NCBI GenBank assembly: GCA_964412555.1
Contig: CAYPPG010000113.1
Span: forward strand, 1 to 14,841
Direction: 5' to 3'
Source of the DNA: CAYPPG01 sp964412555
GTDB lineage: Bacteria; Hinthialibacterota; Hinthialibacteria; Hinthialibacterales; Hinthialibacteraceae
DNA length: 14,841 nt
This document shows, one piece after another, positions 13,946 to 14,841 of the stretch; position 1 is the first letter of the stretch; each line of letters begins with the position of its first letter. Below the pieces are notes generated by a model, which was given only the letters and a program-made list of their open reading frames with translations, made no database searches and had not been told where the DNA came from. Both the position numbers and the translations under genes were made by a program.

Positions 13946-14402
13946 GGCGCCTGAATATACACACGACTATTTTATGCGGCTCGCGCTCAATCAGGCAAAA
14001 ATCGCCATGGCTTATGGCGATGCCCCCGTTGGCGCTATCGTTGTTCATAACAATACTATAATAGGCCGAGGACGAAACCAAAGGGAACAAAAAAACGATC
14101 CTACTGCTCATGCCGAAATCATAGCTCTCCGAGATGCTTCGGCGCAACTTGGATCCTGGCGGTTGGATGGTAGCATTCTCTATTGCACGCTCGAACCCTG
14201 TGTTATGTGTGCCGGCGCAATCATCCAAGCCAGAATCGAACATTTATACTTTGGCGCTTCCGATCCCAAAGCGGGTGGAGTTGAAAGTATGTATCACCTG
14301 CTCGAAGATACCCGATTCAACCATCAAGTCGTGATCCATTCAGGAATTCGGCAAAAAGAGTGTGAGGAGTTATTGAAGAATTTTTTTTCCCGGCTACGAT
14401 AA
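13944..14402 (+). CDS. tadA: tRNA-specific adenosine deaminase
   Basis: The 152-residue product converts adenosine 34 to inosine in tRNA-Arg(ACG) in the cytoplasm. The zinc site is complete: H56 with catalytic E58 in TAHAEIIAL, and C86 and C89 in EPCVMC. The segment APVGAIVV (27-34) and the FGASDPKAGG motif are typical. I start at GTG 13944 because GAGG lies 7 nt upstream; a TTG at 13926 would add six residues but has no better site. Nearby tRNA genes are consistent with a tRNA-modification locus. The assignment is firm, the start less so. Confidence 0.93.
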   Translation: MAPEYTHDYFMRLALNQAKIAMAYGDAPVGAIVVHNNTIIGRGRNQREQKNDPTAHAEIIALRDASAQLGSWRLDGSILYCTLEPCVMCAGAIIQARIEHLYFGASDPKAGGVESMYHLLEDTRFNHQVVIHSGIRQKECEELLKNFFSRLR

Positions 14403-14452
14403 TGGTAAACTGATTGAAGATCGACACATAAAATAACGTCTTTTTATTCGAC

Positions 14453-14544
14453 GGAGGGGTGGCCGAGTCTGGCTGAAGGCGACCGCCTCGAAAGCGGTTA
14501 TACAGGGAACTGTATCGGGGGTTCGAATCCCTCCCCCTCCGCCA
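14453..14544 (+). tRNA. tRNA-Ser (anticodon CGA)
   Basis: Acceptor GGAGGGG (14453-14459) pairs with CCCCTCC (14534-14540), followed by G and an encoded CCA (14542-14544). The anticodon stem ACCGC/GCGGT encloses CTCGAAA, anticodon CGA. A long variable arm near TACAGGGAACTGTA is diagnostic of class II tRNAs. The T-arm has one G-U pair. It is the only one of the three tRNAs here with encoded CCA. Confidence 0.97.
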
Positions 14545-14626
14545 TTCGTAAATTGAAACGCACATCTTGGATTCCATTACAAAATGAGTACACTGTTGTC
14601 TTGGATGAGAGAGTACTATATTATCC

Positions 14627-14655
14627 TTGACACTTTTATCGAGTGTCATTAGGAT
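14627..14655 (+). promoter_or_regulatory. Promoter candidate for the tRNA-Thr/tuf transcription unit
   Basis: A perfect -35 TTGACA (14627-14632) and a -10 TAGGAT (14650-14655, four of six) are separated by exactly 17 bp. They lie 29 nt upstream of tRNA-Thr. The spacer contains a palindrome (14628-14648). Confidence 0.7.
14628..14648. repeat. Inverted repeat in the tRNA-Thr/tuf promoter (possible operator)
   Basis: TGACACT (14628-14634) and AGTGTCA (14642-14648) are perfect inverted complements with a 7-nt spacer. The palindrome covers most of the -35 hexamer and almost all of the promoter spacer. A dimeric regulator binding there would block RNA polymerase. The role is an inference. Confidence 0.45.
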
Positions 14656-14683
14656 TACAAGGTTACAATAAAAACACTTCCAA

Positions 14684-14756
14684 GCCCACGTAGCTCAGTA
14701 GGTAGAGCACATCCTTGGTAAGGATGAGGTCACCGGTTCAATCCCGGTCGTGGGCT
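14684..14756 (+). tRNA. tRNA-Thr (anticodon GGT)
   Basis: Acceptor GCCCACG (14684-14690) pairs with CGTGGGC (14749-14755), discriminator T, with no encoded CCA. The anticodon stem CATCC/GGATG encloses TTGGTAA, anticodon GGT. It lies 30 nt before the EF-Tu start, matching the classical thrT-tufB order, so processing of the tRNA from the tuf message is likely. Confidence 0.97.
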
Positions 14757-14786
14757 TTGATTCTTATCGCTAAGAAAGGAATCACC

Positions 14787-14841
14787 ATGGCGAAGCAGAA
14801 ATTCGAGCGGAAGAAACCGCACGTCAATGTGGGAACGATCG
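14787..14841 (+). CDS. tuf: Elongation factor Tu, N-terminus only (runs off the window)
   Basis: Eighteen codons are visible, reading MAKQKFERKKPHVNVGTI, the conserved EF-Tu N-terminus just before the first GTP-binding loop. EF-Tu delivers aminoacyl-tRNA to the ribosome. AAAGGA lies 6 nt before the ATG. The rest of the gene lies beyond the window. Synteny with tRNA-Thr supports the call. Confidence 0.96.
   Translation, partial: MAKQKFERKKPHVNVGTI

Noticed and set aside
14317..14649. Minus-strand ORF with the peptide segment GRDSNPR
   Set aside because: It is the antisense of the tRNA-Ser gene; this peptide motif is a known artefact of reading tRNA-Ser backwards.

Overview
The window looks like chromosomal DNA from an uncultured Gram-negative-type bacterium. 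Two sets of genes sit side by side. The conserved housekeeping set is trpD, tadA, three tRNA genes and the start of tuf. The accessory set is a SGNH hydrolase with an export signal, a DUF1080 protein, a Tat-exported DUF362 protein, a beta-propeller and a radical SAM/SPASM protein. Accessory genes of this kind are common in Planctomycetes and in candidate phyla such as Sumerlaeota, Poribacteria and Hinthialibacterota. The phylum is an inference; there is no rRNA or other decisive marker here.

Layout. Positions 1-765 hold a BrnT/BrnA-type toxin-antitoxin pair flanked by palindromic intergenic repeats, including an exact 16-bp direct repeat on either side of the pair. Positions 766-3639 (minus strand) hold a PfkB-family kinase, a GT2 glycosyltransferase and a class V PLP aminotransferase-fold enzyme; the last two are translationally coupled. 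A tRNA with anticodon CAU (3833-3906) is followed by an AT-richer Rpn-like PD-(D/E)XK nuclease carrying a 12-nt tandem repeat (4004-4894). Positions 4896-7567 (minus strand) hold a flavin-dependent dehydrogenase followed by an exported SGNH hydrolase.

A plus-strand block runs divergently from that pair (7720-12473): DUF1080 protein, DUF362 protein with a Tat signal, a propeller without a signal peptide, and a radical SAM/SPASM protein with an N-terminal beta-rich extension. It collides with trpD (minus strand), overlapping it tail-to-tail by 23 nt beside a perfect 9-bp hairpin. A small three-helix membrane protein lies upstream of trpD. The last segment (13944-14841) holds tadA, tRNA-Ser(CGA), tRNA-Thr(GGT) and the first codons of EF-Tu. 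The tRNA-Thr/tuf arrangement is the classical tufB-type transcription unit, and a strong promoter candidate with an embedded palindrome precedes it.

How the genes may work together. The exported SGNH hydrolase, DUF1080 protein and FAD dehydrogenase suggest handling of sugars or esters outside or at the surface of the cell. The DUF362-propeller-radical SAM trio is the part least explained by known pathways and is the best candidate for an undescribed system. No linked precursor peptide was found, so its function is open. The BrnTA-like pair and the Rpn-like gene are the most probable mobile or horizontally acquired pieces.
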